This document shows positions 24,701-33,157 of a stretch of 64,000 bases of DNA, piece by piece. The DNA comes from Psychrosphaera haliotis (GTDB taxonomy: Bacteria > Pseudomonadota > Gammaproteobacteria > Enterobacterales > Alteromonadaceae). Below the pieces are notes generated by a model that saw only the letters and a program-made list of their open reading frames with translations, was not told the origin of the DNA and ran no database searches. The stretch is taken from positions 62,001 to 126,000 of the forward strand of contig NZ_BAAAFQ010000006.1 of assembly GCF_039523615.1 (NCBI RefSeq), in the 5' to 3' direction. The first letter of the stretch is position 1, and every line of letters begins with the position of its first letter. Made by a program: the position numbers and the translations under genes.

Positions 24701-25183
24701 CTAACAGCTCCAACAATATTCATCAGCGGCATAAGCACCATCTTTGTCGGCATCATAGGCTTTGCGCCCATCAGAAAAGATACTCATCATACCGTCAGCC
24801 ATTGGGTCACTTGAGCCTGTATGCTTTGGTGTTGCTTTAATTTCATAAGAACGCCCATTGTTTGCTACCGCTTCAATTGTCAGGGTGTACCTCCTGTCAG
24901 CAGCCGCTCCATCCGCTGGCGAATGTCCAACAAATACCCACGGCTCTCCTGTGTCTGATGGTGAACTTTTGCTGCCAGCAGCCCCTTTATAGCTAAAAGT
25001 TGTTGCTTTGTGCTTTTCCATTGCCGTAGCAAACTCTAACATATCTGCTTGCGCTTGCGCCCTATAAGAGCTCACAACGTAACGTGTATAACTTGGGTAT
25101 ATAACCGAAGCTAGAATACCAATAATAGCCAGCGTGACTAACATCTCAATAAGGGTAAACCCGCGATTTTTATTACAAGACAT
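24701..25183 (-). CDS. pilE: Type IV pilin-like protein PilE (minor pilin)
   Basis: A 160-residue prepilin with cleavage site RG/FTLIEMLVTLAIIGIL at about residues 8-9 and the typical long hydrophobic helix. The short soluble domain ends with paired cysteines (EYCWSC). It follows pilY1 with only a couple of bases between, and fimT follows directly. Position behind pilY1 is where pilE is found in Pseudomonas and relatives, supporting a minor rather than major pilin. Function in tip-complex formation is inferred from family. Confidence 0.88.
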   Translation of the reverse strand: MSCNKNRGFTLIEMLVTLAIIGILASVIYPSYTRYVVSSYRAQAQADMLEFATAMEKHKATTFSYKGAAGSKSSPSDTGEPWVFVGHSPADGAAADRRYTLTIEAVANNGRSYEIKATPKHTGSSDPMADGMMSIFSDGRKAYDADKDGAYAADEYCWSC

Positions 25184-25185
25184 GT

Positions 25186-28100
25186 TTAGTTATCACCCTT
25201 GGTAGTCGGTTCAATGTCAGTTGACCATGAGTTAGTAAATACTTGATTTAAACGACTGCGTAAGCCGGAAATTGAAGAAGTAAATCGTTTGAACTCGTCA
25301 TTTTGATCATCGTCAGAAATAACGGTATCAGCACACTCTGTACCTATACAAATTGTAGGAGCTTCAGGATCGGTGATTATGAGTCTTGGCTCAGCTGGAA
25401 TACCTGATTTATCTAATGTTATAAATGTATCTTCGTAATCAACGTCACCATCACCATCATTATCTTGAATCGCACTACCATCTAGTAAGTCGATAATATA
25501 AAGACGACCGCCACCCTGTGCCGCAGAACAGCTGTTTTCTATTAAACCTGCAGTGCTAGGGTCGTACGTTGTGAAAATAAGCTTACTGTTAATAACGGTT
25601 ACACCCGTAATTACCTTTTCACCACGAGTTAAGTTAAATTCATATCCATCATAAGAAGAAATATCATCTACAGAAGGCGTACTCGCGCTTAACTGAGCGA
25701 TATTAGTAATATTTGGGAATGTATACTCGCCATCTTCATCAGGAGCGAAAACACCCTTGTCTTTAATCATAAGTACAGAATCATCGATATCCTCATTTAA
25801 AGGATGAGCTCGATAACCAGAGCCAATACTAACAGCATAATAATGCTCTTGTTGATGGACAATTTCTGCAACATCTGGTGCGTAATAAAAACGTCTATTT
25901 TTGCTTCTAGAAAGGTTTAAAGAGGTGGTATATATCTTTTCACCCTTAAACATATTGCTTAATGACTCGTCATTATAAACATCAACTCTGAATAAATTTC
26001 CACCCATATCAGCAAAATACATGTGGTCCATAAAGCCATCAAAATCTCTGTCTATCACCGCTACTCGAGAAGGAATACTATAATCCATTCCATTAACATC
26101 ATGATTGCCACCCTCTTTAATCTCTGCGACTAAAGAGCCGTCCGATACGTCGACAATAAAAACTGATGTACCAACATTATCTTGATCTCTAAATGTATTG
26201 CTATCTTGGTTTATATCGTATCCACCACCAATGACAAACACACGCTTTTCAGTTCCGTTTACTTTGATTTTAGTGATAGTTGGTTTTGACCACGATTGAC
26301 CAAGATCTTCATAGTCGCCTTCGCCACCCTCAATCATATATTTGAATACCGGCTGGGTGCGTGATGTAACATCTAGCACATAATAATTTCGACCGCCGCG
26401 ACGTTGTCCTACGATAATGTAACTCTTACCGTCTTCTGTCCAGGCATTGATCGCCCCATCCATACCGTAGGTTCTTGAATTAAAAACGTTATCATCTTCG
26501 TAATAGTTATATAAATTAGGCAACAGATCTTCTGGTATGAATGCCCAGTTTTCTTCGCCGCTATCAGCATCAATTGAAAGCAAATAACCCTCATTGGTAC
26601 CGATGAAAACAGAAGACTTATTTTCATACTGGAAAAATAGCGGTTCTGAGTGCAATGGATCCGCCATTTGATGACGAGGCTCATTTGTTACTCCGTCACC
26701 ATCTCTGTCAGTGGCATCATAACCCCTTATCCAGTCAACCATTGATAATCGAAGGTCATTTGAGTTTGGCTTGCCAGTAATAGCTAATTTTGATTTAGTT
26801 AAGCGAGTATCACCGTCTACAAAAGGCGAAGTTGAATTAGCCATATTGCTGTAGACCTTTCTAGGAGTAGCTTGACGGGATGCAGCTCCGCCCCTACCAA
26901 CAAAAGGACCATTTAAGCTTGCGGACGTCGCCCACCAGTCATGCGCAGAGTCTTTGAAAAAGCCATCACTGGCAATTGCTGCTGAACTTGAATTGTCGAG
27001 AACGACACTATCAATTAGCTTGTATTTTTTTAGATTTCCTGGCCAGTATTCTGTGCTTTTAGGATCAAATAACGCGTAATAAATATCATTGGAATGCGTT
27101 AATCGATTAAATTGGTTTACAGAAATACCTGGTGCAACAAAGGTACTAGCGCCTTTTTTAGCTTCAATTAAAATAGAGCTAAAAGCGTCAGCCAATTCAT
27201 TGATTGTATTACCCGAGTAAAACGTTCCTGAGCCGGCTTGAGCTAGATTTTCAAGGTAAGTACTGTTAAAGCCTGACGACTCAAAACCTACTGTATAGGT
27301 AAATATTTGTGCGTCGTTATTATTAACGCCTCTGTCACTCGGTTTAGTTGCCATGTAAGTGGCTAGTGCTTCAGCACAGGCTTCACCATTACAGTTACTG
27401 CCTATCGCCGTTGAAATTGAAGATGCTTGCGTAGTGGCATTGGCCGCACCATCACTAAACAATACTATATAGTTTGCTTGGCATTGCCCAATATCAGGGT
27501 CAACGGGCGTATTATAAATTGCGCTACCAGGCGAGTCTAAGGACATAAAGCGACAATCCCTATCTGTCAATTTTTCTGGGTCGCAACCATTGGGTATAGT
27601 TCTAGTGGAGCCTGAATAAGTATCTGGGTGGCTTGTGCGAGTTAAAAGTGACACTAAACCACTAGTTCCCCCACGTGTCGCGCCTAGGTCTACCCCTTTC
27701 CCGTTAATGTAAAGAAAGGCTTCAAACATTGTGTCTACAACAGGAGTTCCGCCCTCTGCCACAAACTCTTCTAACAAACTGACAAATTTATCTCTTATCG
27801 TGTAATTATTTGGAAATGCAGATAAAAATGGCATGCTGTAGCGGACTCGCAGTTGAGGCGACATTCTTCTTGTCGAGTCATTTGCTGCCACAGAGTGACT
27901 TCGCACTCTGTACGCTAAATCATTGGTTGCTATTGAAGCCTCACCAAATATAACCATTGGATCGCCTGCATTCCAATTGCTTTGGTCTACAATTTTTTGT
28001 ACTACTTCAGATATATCAATGCTATTTACTGGCAATAGTGAGTCATCCCATTCAGGCTGATTCCAGCATACCGCTCCGTTATTATTACAACTGGTTGCTG

Positions 28101-28791
28101 TCGGTTTTGTCGGTGTTGTCAGTGCTAAACCATCATCGTCATCATAATTATTATAAAATAAATGTTCGAAGTCCTCACCGTTCTCAAATGTACCTGGGTT
28201 ATTAGCGGTAGAGCCTACATATTTGAACGTCAGAGAGTTATTTATATTTTCGTTTCTTGCCGAGAAGTACGTAATATGAGCACTCTCAATTATCGCGTAT
28301 TGAGGAATTTTCATATCAACAAATCTCATGGCATGTCGTCTATTTTGATTTGGTGCTGTTAACCCTGCCACGGAGAATTGGCTGATAATATCTTGGTTCT
28401 GAGCCGTCACTGCAAAGTCGTTATTGCCAAAAATTGTTCTTACGATCACATTTTCATCAGAGCTTTTGTCAATGTCTTCGGCTTTCATTAACACAGGTCC
28501 ACCCTTGGACGAAAAGCGCATGAGCGAAACATTGACGTCGCTAATATTATTAATTGCCTGCTTAAGTGCTTCTCTAGACTTGAACATACGACTCGTTTGG
28601 GTACCGTCAGTTCGAGCCATACTGCCAGAGGTATCAAAAACAAAAATTACGTTTGGGTTAACGGTTTTATTTTGGTCTGAAATACCATAATAAATCTCAA
28701 TATCATCGCCAAATGCCGAAAATCCAATTAACATTGAGTAGAAAATAGAAGCACTTAATAGCTTTATTTTTTTGAATATTTGAATGTCCAT
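25186..28791 (-). CDS. pilY1: PilY1-type pilus tip adhesin
   Basis: A very large (1201 residues) exported protein. A signal peptide is near 1-28. A von Willebrand-like domain follows with the metal-site motif DTSGSMA at 53-59, and the C-terminal third is a PilY1 beta-propeller (DADSGEENWAFIPEDLLPNLY, GGGYDINQD, FFADMGGNLFRVDVY-like segments). Acidic Ca-binding-like loops occur, DRDGDGVTNE near 700 and DGDGDVDYED near 1130. PilY1 promotes pilus extension and surface sensing or adhesion. It lies in the pilVWX-pilY1-pilE operon and follows pilX with one base between. Confidence 0.93.
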   Translation of the reverse strand: MDIQIFKKIKLLSASIFYSMLIGFSAFGDDIEIYYGISDQNKTVNPNVIFVFDTSGSMARTDGTQTSRMFKSREALKQAINNISDVNVSLMRFSSKGGPVLMKAEDIDKSSDENVIVRTIFGNNDFAVTAQNQDIISQFSVAGLTAPNQNRRHAMRFVDMKIPQYAIIESAHITYFSARNENINNSLTFKYVGSTANNPGTFENGEDFEHLFYNNYDDDDGLALTTPTKPTATSCNNNGAVCWNQPEWDDSLLPVNSIDISEVVQKIVDQSNWNAGDPMVIFGEASIATNDLAYRVRSHSVAANDSTRRMSPQLRVRYSMPFLSAFPNNYTIRDKFVSLLEEFVAEGGTPVVDTMFEAFLYINGKGVDLGATRGGTSGLVSLLTRTSHPDTYSGSTRTIPNGCDPEKLTDRDCRFMSLDSPGSAIYNTPVDPDIGQCQANYIVLFSDGAANATTQASSISTAIGSNCNGEACAEALATYMATKPSDRGVNNNDAQIFTYTVGFESSGFNSTYLENLAQAGSGTFYSGNTINELADAFSSILIEAKKGASTFVAPGISVNQFNRLTHSNDIYYALFDPKSTEYWPGNLKKYKLIDSVVLDNSSSAAIASDGFFKDSAHDWWATSASLNGPFVGRGGAASRQATPRKVYSNMANSTSPFVDGDTRLTKSKLAITGKPNSNDLRLSMVDWIRGYDATDRDGDGVTNEPRHQMADPLHSEPLFFQYENKSSVFIGTNEGYLLSIDADSGEENWAFIPEDLLPNLYNYYEDDNVFNSRTYGMDGAINAWTEDGKSYIIVGQRRGGRNYYVLDVTSRTQPVFKYMIEGGEGDYEDLGQSWSKPTITKIKVNGTEKRVFVIGGGYDINQDSNTFRDQDNVGTSVFIVDVSDGSLVAEIKEGGNHDVNGMDYSIPSRVAVIDRDFDGFMDHMYFADMGGNLFRVDVYNDESLSNMFKGEKIYTTSLNLSRSKNRRFYYAPDVAEIVHQQEHYYAVSIGSGYRAHPLNEDIDDSVLMIKDKGVFAPDEDGEYTFPNITNIAQLSASTPSVDDISSYDGYEFNLTRGEKVITGVTVINSKLIFTTYDPSTAGLIENSCSAAQGGGRLYIIDLLDGSAIQDNDGDGDVDYEDTFITLDKSGIPAEPRLIITDPEAPTICIGTECADTVISDDDQNDEFKRFTSSISGLRSRLNQVFTNSWSTDIEPTTKGDN

Positions 28792-28792
28792 A

Positions 28793-29446
28793 TTAATTTT
28801 CTCCTAGCTCAACAGATTGCCTAGACACAACAACTGTATTAGCCGCATTTATTACTGTGCCGTTAACATGTCCACAGCCTTTTAACATAAATACTTCAAA
28901 TACCGTTCTATTCCTTGCACCGTCTGTATCTACAATGCTTGATACAAGCCCTGACGTTGGGTCAGTAATGTTTTTCAGCCCTACAAACGCAGACTTTGAC
29001 CAGGCATTTATTTCTGGCACATTCATCATTGCTCCACCGCCATTATGAACTGCGTTATCTTGTAAGCCAGCGGCATTAACTCTTCTTTGTGACCACAGTG
29101 CATTAGCTATTTGATCACACGTTGGCAATTGCGCCATGTCCACTTGATTATTATTTGTTATCGCCCCTGCGTTTCTCGCCGCAGTTAGCACATCAACTTC
29201 AGGCACTCCTGCACCGCCCATAACAATTCCAGCACGCAGGTTTGCAGAGCTCCCTTCGTGAACAATCCCCTCGACGGCTACTTCAGCAGCATCAAAAGCC
29301 AAAGAAACGGTATTCTGATTGCTGGCCATTTTTGTTTGCATTACACCTGATGAAATAGAACTCACGCCGACCACCGTCATAGAGGTTAAAATGACAAGTG
29401 CAATGATTAAGACGATGCCTTTCTGTTTACTGATTTTTAATTTCAC
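28793..29446 (-). CDS. pilX: PilX-type minor pilin
   Basis: A 217-residue protein with an N-terminal prepilin-like segment KQKG/IVLIIALVILTSMTVVG; position 5 of the mature form is Ile rather than Glu, as is usual for PilX/GspK-like tip pilins that cap the pilus. The EVAVEGIVH segment in the first soluble helix and a late cysteine (KGCGHVNG) fit PilX. The gene is packed between pilW and pilY1. Family identity is supported by position and by the N-terminal helix. Confidence 0.85.
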   Translation of the reverse strand: MKLKISKQKGIVLIIALVILTSMTVVGVSSISSGVMQTKMASNQNTVSLAFDAAEVAVEGIVHEGSSANLRAGIVMGGAGVPEVDVLTAARNAGAITNNNQVDMAQLPTCDQIANALWSQRRVNAAGLQDNAVHNGGGAMMNVPEINAWSKSAFVGLKNITDPTSGLVSSIVDTDGARNRTVFEVFMLKGCGHVNGTVINAANTVVVSRQSVELGEN

Positions 29447-29449
29447 CTA

Positions 29450-30340
29450 TTAACCACCTACTGTTAAATGCGCCCAGGCATTTCGAAATAAAATAACCGT
29501 CTCAAAAACACGGTAAAGACCATCATCCGGCTGATTAAATGCATTGTTTCCCAGCACTTTTAATTTACGCTGATTCTCAACAAAAATATCATCATCATTT
29601 TTTATAAGAAGTGCTAACTTAATTGCCACAACGGACGAACTGCCGTCAGGTCTATCAAAGGCGTTTACACGATCTGCTGTTACCCATGAGGTCACTGATC
29701 CGGTTTCCATTGCCCCTATAGGTAAACTGATCCCGTATAAAACTTGAAAGTCATAAACATTCTCTAACAATGATACAGCTTGATTCGACGAGCCATTTCC
29801 TTTTTCACCACGCAAGTATCTACCATCATGACCTCGACACTTAAAGGTATTCCCATCTAAGTAATACTCATCCACCGTGTGGAATTCCTGCCCTTCAACA
29901 AAGTCAAAATTAGAGCCAGTACAACTATCTACCGTCATTATGTTTACAACTAACGTATCAGGACCTGCAGCGGCACCATCTTTTGAACCAACCGCTACGT
30001 CTACTGCATAATCACCCTCGATTACCACAGGATTATCTTTAATGAAGGCTTTTTCTATCTCTACGTCAACGCTTCTATCTAAGTCTGCTGAGAACTCATT
30101 GTAGCGCCCAACTTCCATCAGACTCGTTCTTAGAGTTGAAATGATATAACGACCGTCTTGTTGAATATTTGATAGAGCGTAGTTATAGCGTTGAAGATTA
30201 TTGTTACTTTGATAAACCCGAACTAATGCAGAAGTAATAATTAGGCCTAAAGTCAAAGATACCAGTAGCTCAACCAGAGTGAAGCCTTTTTGATATTTGT
30301 TTTTTGAGGCTCTTCTATTAAAGTGCGCTAGGCTACTCAT
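29450..30340 (-). CDS. pilW: PilW-type minor pilin
   Basis: A prepilin of about 296 residues with cleavage site QKG/FTLVELLVSLTLG. I start it at ATG 30340 because this ATG overlaps the pilV stop as ATGA, the usual coupled arrangement; the frame extends to 30379, which would force a longer overlap. PilW segments such as YNYALSNIQQDGRYIISTLR and GMETGSVTSW-like region are visible. It is part of the tip-priming complex with PilV, PilX and PilE. Confidence 0.88.
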   Translation of the reverse strand: MSSLAHFNRRASKNKYQKGFTLVELLVSLTLGLIITSALVRVYQSNNNLQRYNYALSNIQQDGRYIISTLRTSLMEVGRYNEFSADLDRSVDVEIEKAFIKDNPVVIEGDYAVDVAVGSKDGAAAGPDTLVVNIMTVDSCTGSNFDFVEGQEFHTVDEYYLDGNTFKCRGHDGRYLRGEKGNGSSNQAVSLLENVYDFQVLYGISLPIGAMETGSVTSWVTADRVNAFDRPDGSSSVVAIKLALLIKNDDDIFVENQRKLKVLGNNAFNQPDDGLYRVFETVILFRNAWAHLTVGG

Positions 30341-31077
30341 AACATTAGATCTCCAACAATGACGTCCATATAAACGCATTCATAGTCACCAACAATACCT
30401 TGCTCATCAAGTATGTCAGAGCACATCTCATTTACGGCTTTGTCTAAGTTTTTCCAAATTGTTGCAGGCCACGCTACATAAACGGTTAATGTTGTATTAG
30501 GTGGGACAACATCTCCGTTTGCTGCAGGTATCGCATTTAATGCTACTGTGCCAACTTCCATATCATCCATCACAGCGGCAGCCATGCAACTCACTTCATA
30601 TGCGTCAAATACAGCGCTTTGAACTGGTGTACAAAGTTGCGCATCGGCTCCTCCCTCATCGCGGCAATTTACGATATTTTGTGGGACATTTTCACAAAAA
30701 CATTCAAACTGGGTTTTACTGCAGTCGCCATTGTTTCTAAAATTATAATTGTTTAATGTTGTATACGCGTTATCTGTACCATCAATTGGAGGCAAGGTGT
30801 TATCACCTCGGTTTTGGTACTGCCTGTTTATGCGGATTCTATCCGCTAAGCTTTCATTGATAATAGTTGCTTGAGACTTAACATAAGCGTCTTGGTTAGA
30901 CGTAGAAACGGTGAATTGAAGGCCAACTAAGCCTAATAGGCCAATAGAGATTACAAATAGAGAGATCAATATTTCTATCAACCCAACACCCGTTTGTTTG
31001 GAAGGTTTTGGTGTTATATGTATTGAGTTACCAGGTTTCTGGTATTTTTGTTGGCTATATCCGTTGATTTTGCTCAT
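30337..31077 (-). CDS. pilV: PilV-type minor pilin
   Basis: A 246-residue minor pilin. The signal leader is long (about 30 residues, with several Lys/Gln) before the cleavage site TG/VGLIEILISLFVISIGLLG, then the PilV helix VGLQFTVSTSNQDAYVKSQA and SLADRIR. Cysteines in CSKTQFECFC and CRDEGG may form disulfides in the periplasm. It is the first gene of the operon pilV-W-X-Y1-E-fimT, about 170 bases behind ispH, with a large perfect inverted repeat in that gap. Confidence 0.88.
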   Translation of the reverse strand: MSKINGYSQQKYQKPGNSIHITPKPSKQTGVGLIEILISLFVISIGLLGLVGLQFTVSTSNQDAYVKSQATIINESLADRIRINRQYQNRGDNTLPPIDGTDNAYTTLNNYNFRNNGDCSKTQFECFCENVPQNIVNCRDEGGADAQLCTPVQSAVFDAYEVSCMAAAVMDDMEVGTVALNAIPAANGDVVPPNTTLTVYVAWPATIWKNLDKAVNEMCSDILDEQGIVGDYECVYMDVIVGDLML

Positions 31078-31144
31078 CTTCCGCCCTACCGCTTAATCGA
31101 CCGCATTCTATCAGATTAAGTTAGTTCCTTTTAAGTGTCCAGCT

Positions 31145-31192
31145 GTATGATTTTTCATCGTACTATATAAAATTATTAATGAAAAATCATAC
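31145..31192. promoter_or_regulatory. Perfect 14-bp inverted repeat between ispH and pilV
   Basis: GTATGATTTTTCAT (31145-31158) and ATGAAAAATCATAC (31179-31192) are exact inverted copies separated by 20 bases. On the minus strand the spacer contains TATAGT, a good -10 element for pilV. The arms could be operator half-sites or form an mRNA hairpin in the leader. There is no T run of the terminator kind. Confidence 0.6.
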
Positions 31193-31250
31193 TTAGCGAA
31201 ATTTACTGTCCTTGTAATGAAGATTCTGTACTTTTTAATTAAGAGTTTTA

Positions 31251-32180
31251 CTATCTCAATTCAGCTGGCACAGCAAAAACAATATCTTCTTCTTTACCAG
31301 GATTCTCGTGGACGTTATTCGCACCTAACTCTTTAAGTCGGTTAATAACGCCTTGTACTAATACATCTGGTGCTGACGCGCCAGCTGTCACACCAATTGC
31401 AGGTTGCTCAGCTAACCAGTCTAGCTCAATGTCACTGGCATCATCTATAAGGTAAGCTTTAGTACCTACTTTTTCTGCAAGTTCACGAAGTCTATTTGAG
31501 TTAGAACTATTAGCGGCACCAACCACCAGCATTAAATCTACTTTTCTGGCTAATTGACGAACTGCATCTTGGCGATTTTGTGTTGCATAACAAATATCGT
31601 CTTTACGAGGTCCTTCAATTTTAGGAAATTTAGCTCTCAAAGCATCAATAACATCAGCCGTGTCATCAACAGACAAGGTAGTTTGGCTGCAGTAATAAAG
31701 TGCGTCTGGATTTTTAACATCAAGCGTAGCAACATCATCTGGCGACTCAACTAAGTAAATCCCGCCCTCATCACTACTATATTGGCCCATAGTACCTTCG
31801 ACTTCAGGGTGACCTTGGTGTCCAATAAGAATGCATTCAATGCCTTTTCTTGACGCTCGTGTTACTTCCATATGCACTTTAGTCACTAACGGACAAGTAG
31901 CATCAAATACCTTCAGGCCTCTGTTTTTAGCTTCTTGACGTACTGCTTGAGAAACACCGTGAGCAGAGAAAATGACAATGCTGTCATCTGGCACTTCATT
32001 TAGTTCATCAACAAAAACTGCGCCGCGATCTTTAAGACCATTAACAACAAACTTGTTATGAACTACTTCATGGCGAACATAGATAGGTGGCTGAAAGATT
32101 TCTAGTGCACGCTCTACAATAGAGATAGCTCTGTCAACTCCGGCACAAAAACCTCGTGGGTTTGCTAATAAAATATCCAT
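31251..32180 (-). CDS. ispH: 4-hydroxy-3-methylbut-2-enyl diphosphate reductase
   Basis: IspH (LytB) makes IPP and DMAPP from HMBPP in the last step of the MEP isoprenoid pathway. The iron-sulfur ligands Cys12 (RGFCAGV), Cys96 (DATCPLV) and Cys197 (DICYAT) are present, as are His41, His74 and His124 with Glu126 (GHPEVEGT). The 309-residue length is normal. It follows fkpB by about 25 bases in the ribF-ileS-lspA-fkpB-ispH order found widely in gammaproteobacteria. Confidence 0.98.
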   Translation of the reverse strand: MDILLANPRGFCAGVDRAISIVERALEIFQPPIYVRHEVVHNKFVVNGLKDRGAVFVDELNEVPDDSIVIFSAHGVSQAVRQEAKNRGLKVFDATCPLVTKVHMEVTRASRKGIECILIGHQGHPEVEGTMGQYSSDEGGIYLVESPDDVATLDVKNPDALYYCSQTTLSVDDTADVIDALRAKFPKIEGPRKDDICYATQNRQDAVRQLARKVDLMLVVGAANSSNSNRLRELAEKVGTKAYLIDDASDIELDWLAEQPAIGVTAGASAPDVLVQGVINRLKELGANNVHENPGKEEDIVFAVPAELR

Positions 32181-32204
32181 CAGATTTTCTCTCTATCTAT
32201 TCAC

Positions 32205-32645
32205 TTAAGCGTGATTTACTTCTTGAATTTCAACTTCAAAAGTCAATGTTTGTCCTGCTAACGGATGATTAAAATCTACCGTTACAGACTGTCCAGCAAC
32301 TTCCCTAATTAACCCAGGCAAGTCATTACCATCTGGTTGTGTAAAGGCAACAATAGTGCCTACTTCAGGTGTTACTTCACTAAACTTAGTTCGGTCTACA
32401 TAATAAATATTATCTGGATTTGGCTGTCCAAATGCTTGTTCTGGCGGTAACGTAAAAGAAGCTTCTGCTCCTGCTTCAAGACCTAATAAACAGTCTTCAA
32501 AACCTTTTGTTAAACTACCGTCGCCAATTACAAGTTTAGCTGGTTTGTTACTTACTTTTGTACTATCCGCAACAGAGTCGTCTGATAACTTAATAGTAAA
32601 GTGAAAAACAACTTCACTTCCAGCTTGGATACTTTTTGTACTCAC
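32205..32645 (-). CDS. fkpB: FKBP-type peptidyl-prolyl isomerase FkpB/SlpA
   Basis: A 146-residue FKBP of the SlyD/SlpA type. GSEVVFHFTIKLSDDSVADST, the insert-in-flap region (ALPPEQAFG-like LPPEQAFGQPNPDN), and VDFNHPLAGQTLTFEVEI match the family. There is no histidine-rich tail as in SlyD. The GTG start shares its first base with the last base of the lspA stop (TAGTG), so translation is coupled. Its genomic place between lspA and ispH is conserved; role beyond prolyl isomerase/chaperone is not established. Confidence 0.93.
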   Translation of the reverse strand: MSTKSIQAGSEVVFHFTIKLSDDSVADSTKVSNKPAKLVIGDGSLTKGFEDCLLGLEAGAEASFTLPPEQAFGQPNPDNIYYVDRTKFSEVTPEVGTIVAFTQPDGNDLPGLIREVAGQSVTVDFNHPLAGQTLTFEVEIQEVNHA

Positions 32646-33157
32646 TAATTAATACCTTTAGATAATTTTTCGTTTTTGGCTTCTAAGATGGCGTCTAAAA
32701 TTAATAGCGCTGCACCACAACTAATCGCCATATCCGCTACGTTAAATGCAGGGAAATGCCAATTTTCATAATAGAAATGTAAGAAATCTACTACGTAACC
32801 ATAGGCTAAACGATCAGTAACATTACCAATAGCGCCGCCTAAAATAAGTCCGTATGACCATAATTGGCGCTGTTCACGCCATGGCGTTTTTGCCATCCAA
32901 TAAATAAGTAACGCACTAATGCCAAAGGCTATCGCCGTAAAAAACCATCGCTGCCAACCGTCTTGATTGCTCAAGAAACTGAACGCGGCACCATAATTTC
33001 TAACATAAGTAATATCGAATACAGGTAAGATATTAATGTCGTAATAAAGTGGCACGTTGGCTAAAATCCAAAGTTTGCTGGCTTGATCTAAGATCACCAC
33101 CAGCACACCTAGTGCGATAAACCACAATCCGTTGGCTTTTAAATCCTTAAACGACAT
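32645..33157 (-). CDS. lspA: Lipoprotein signal peptidase (signal peptidase II)
   Basis: LspA removes signal peptides from prolipoproteins in the inner membrane. The 170-residue protein has four membrane segments and the catalytic aspartates Asp124 (YVVDFLHFY) and Asp142 (NVADMAI); GNVTDRLAYG is the neighbouring family motif. The ATG overlaps the ileS stop (TAATG), and fkpB overlaps its own stop, so ileS-lspA-fkpB are tightly coupled. Confidence 0.97.
   Translation of the reverse strand: MSFKDLKANGLWFIALGVLVVILDQASKLWILANVPLYYDINILPVFDITYVRNYGAAFSFLSNQDGWQRWFFTAIAFGISALLIYWMAKTPWREQRQLWSYGLILGGAIGNVTDRLAYGYVVDFLHFYYENWHFPAFNVADMAISCGAALLILDAILEAKNEKLSKGIN

Noticed and set aside
27957..28690. 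Several plus-strand open frames opposite pilY1
   Set aside because: They overlap the long pilY1 frame, lack ribosome sites, and show no known domains.
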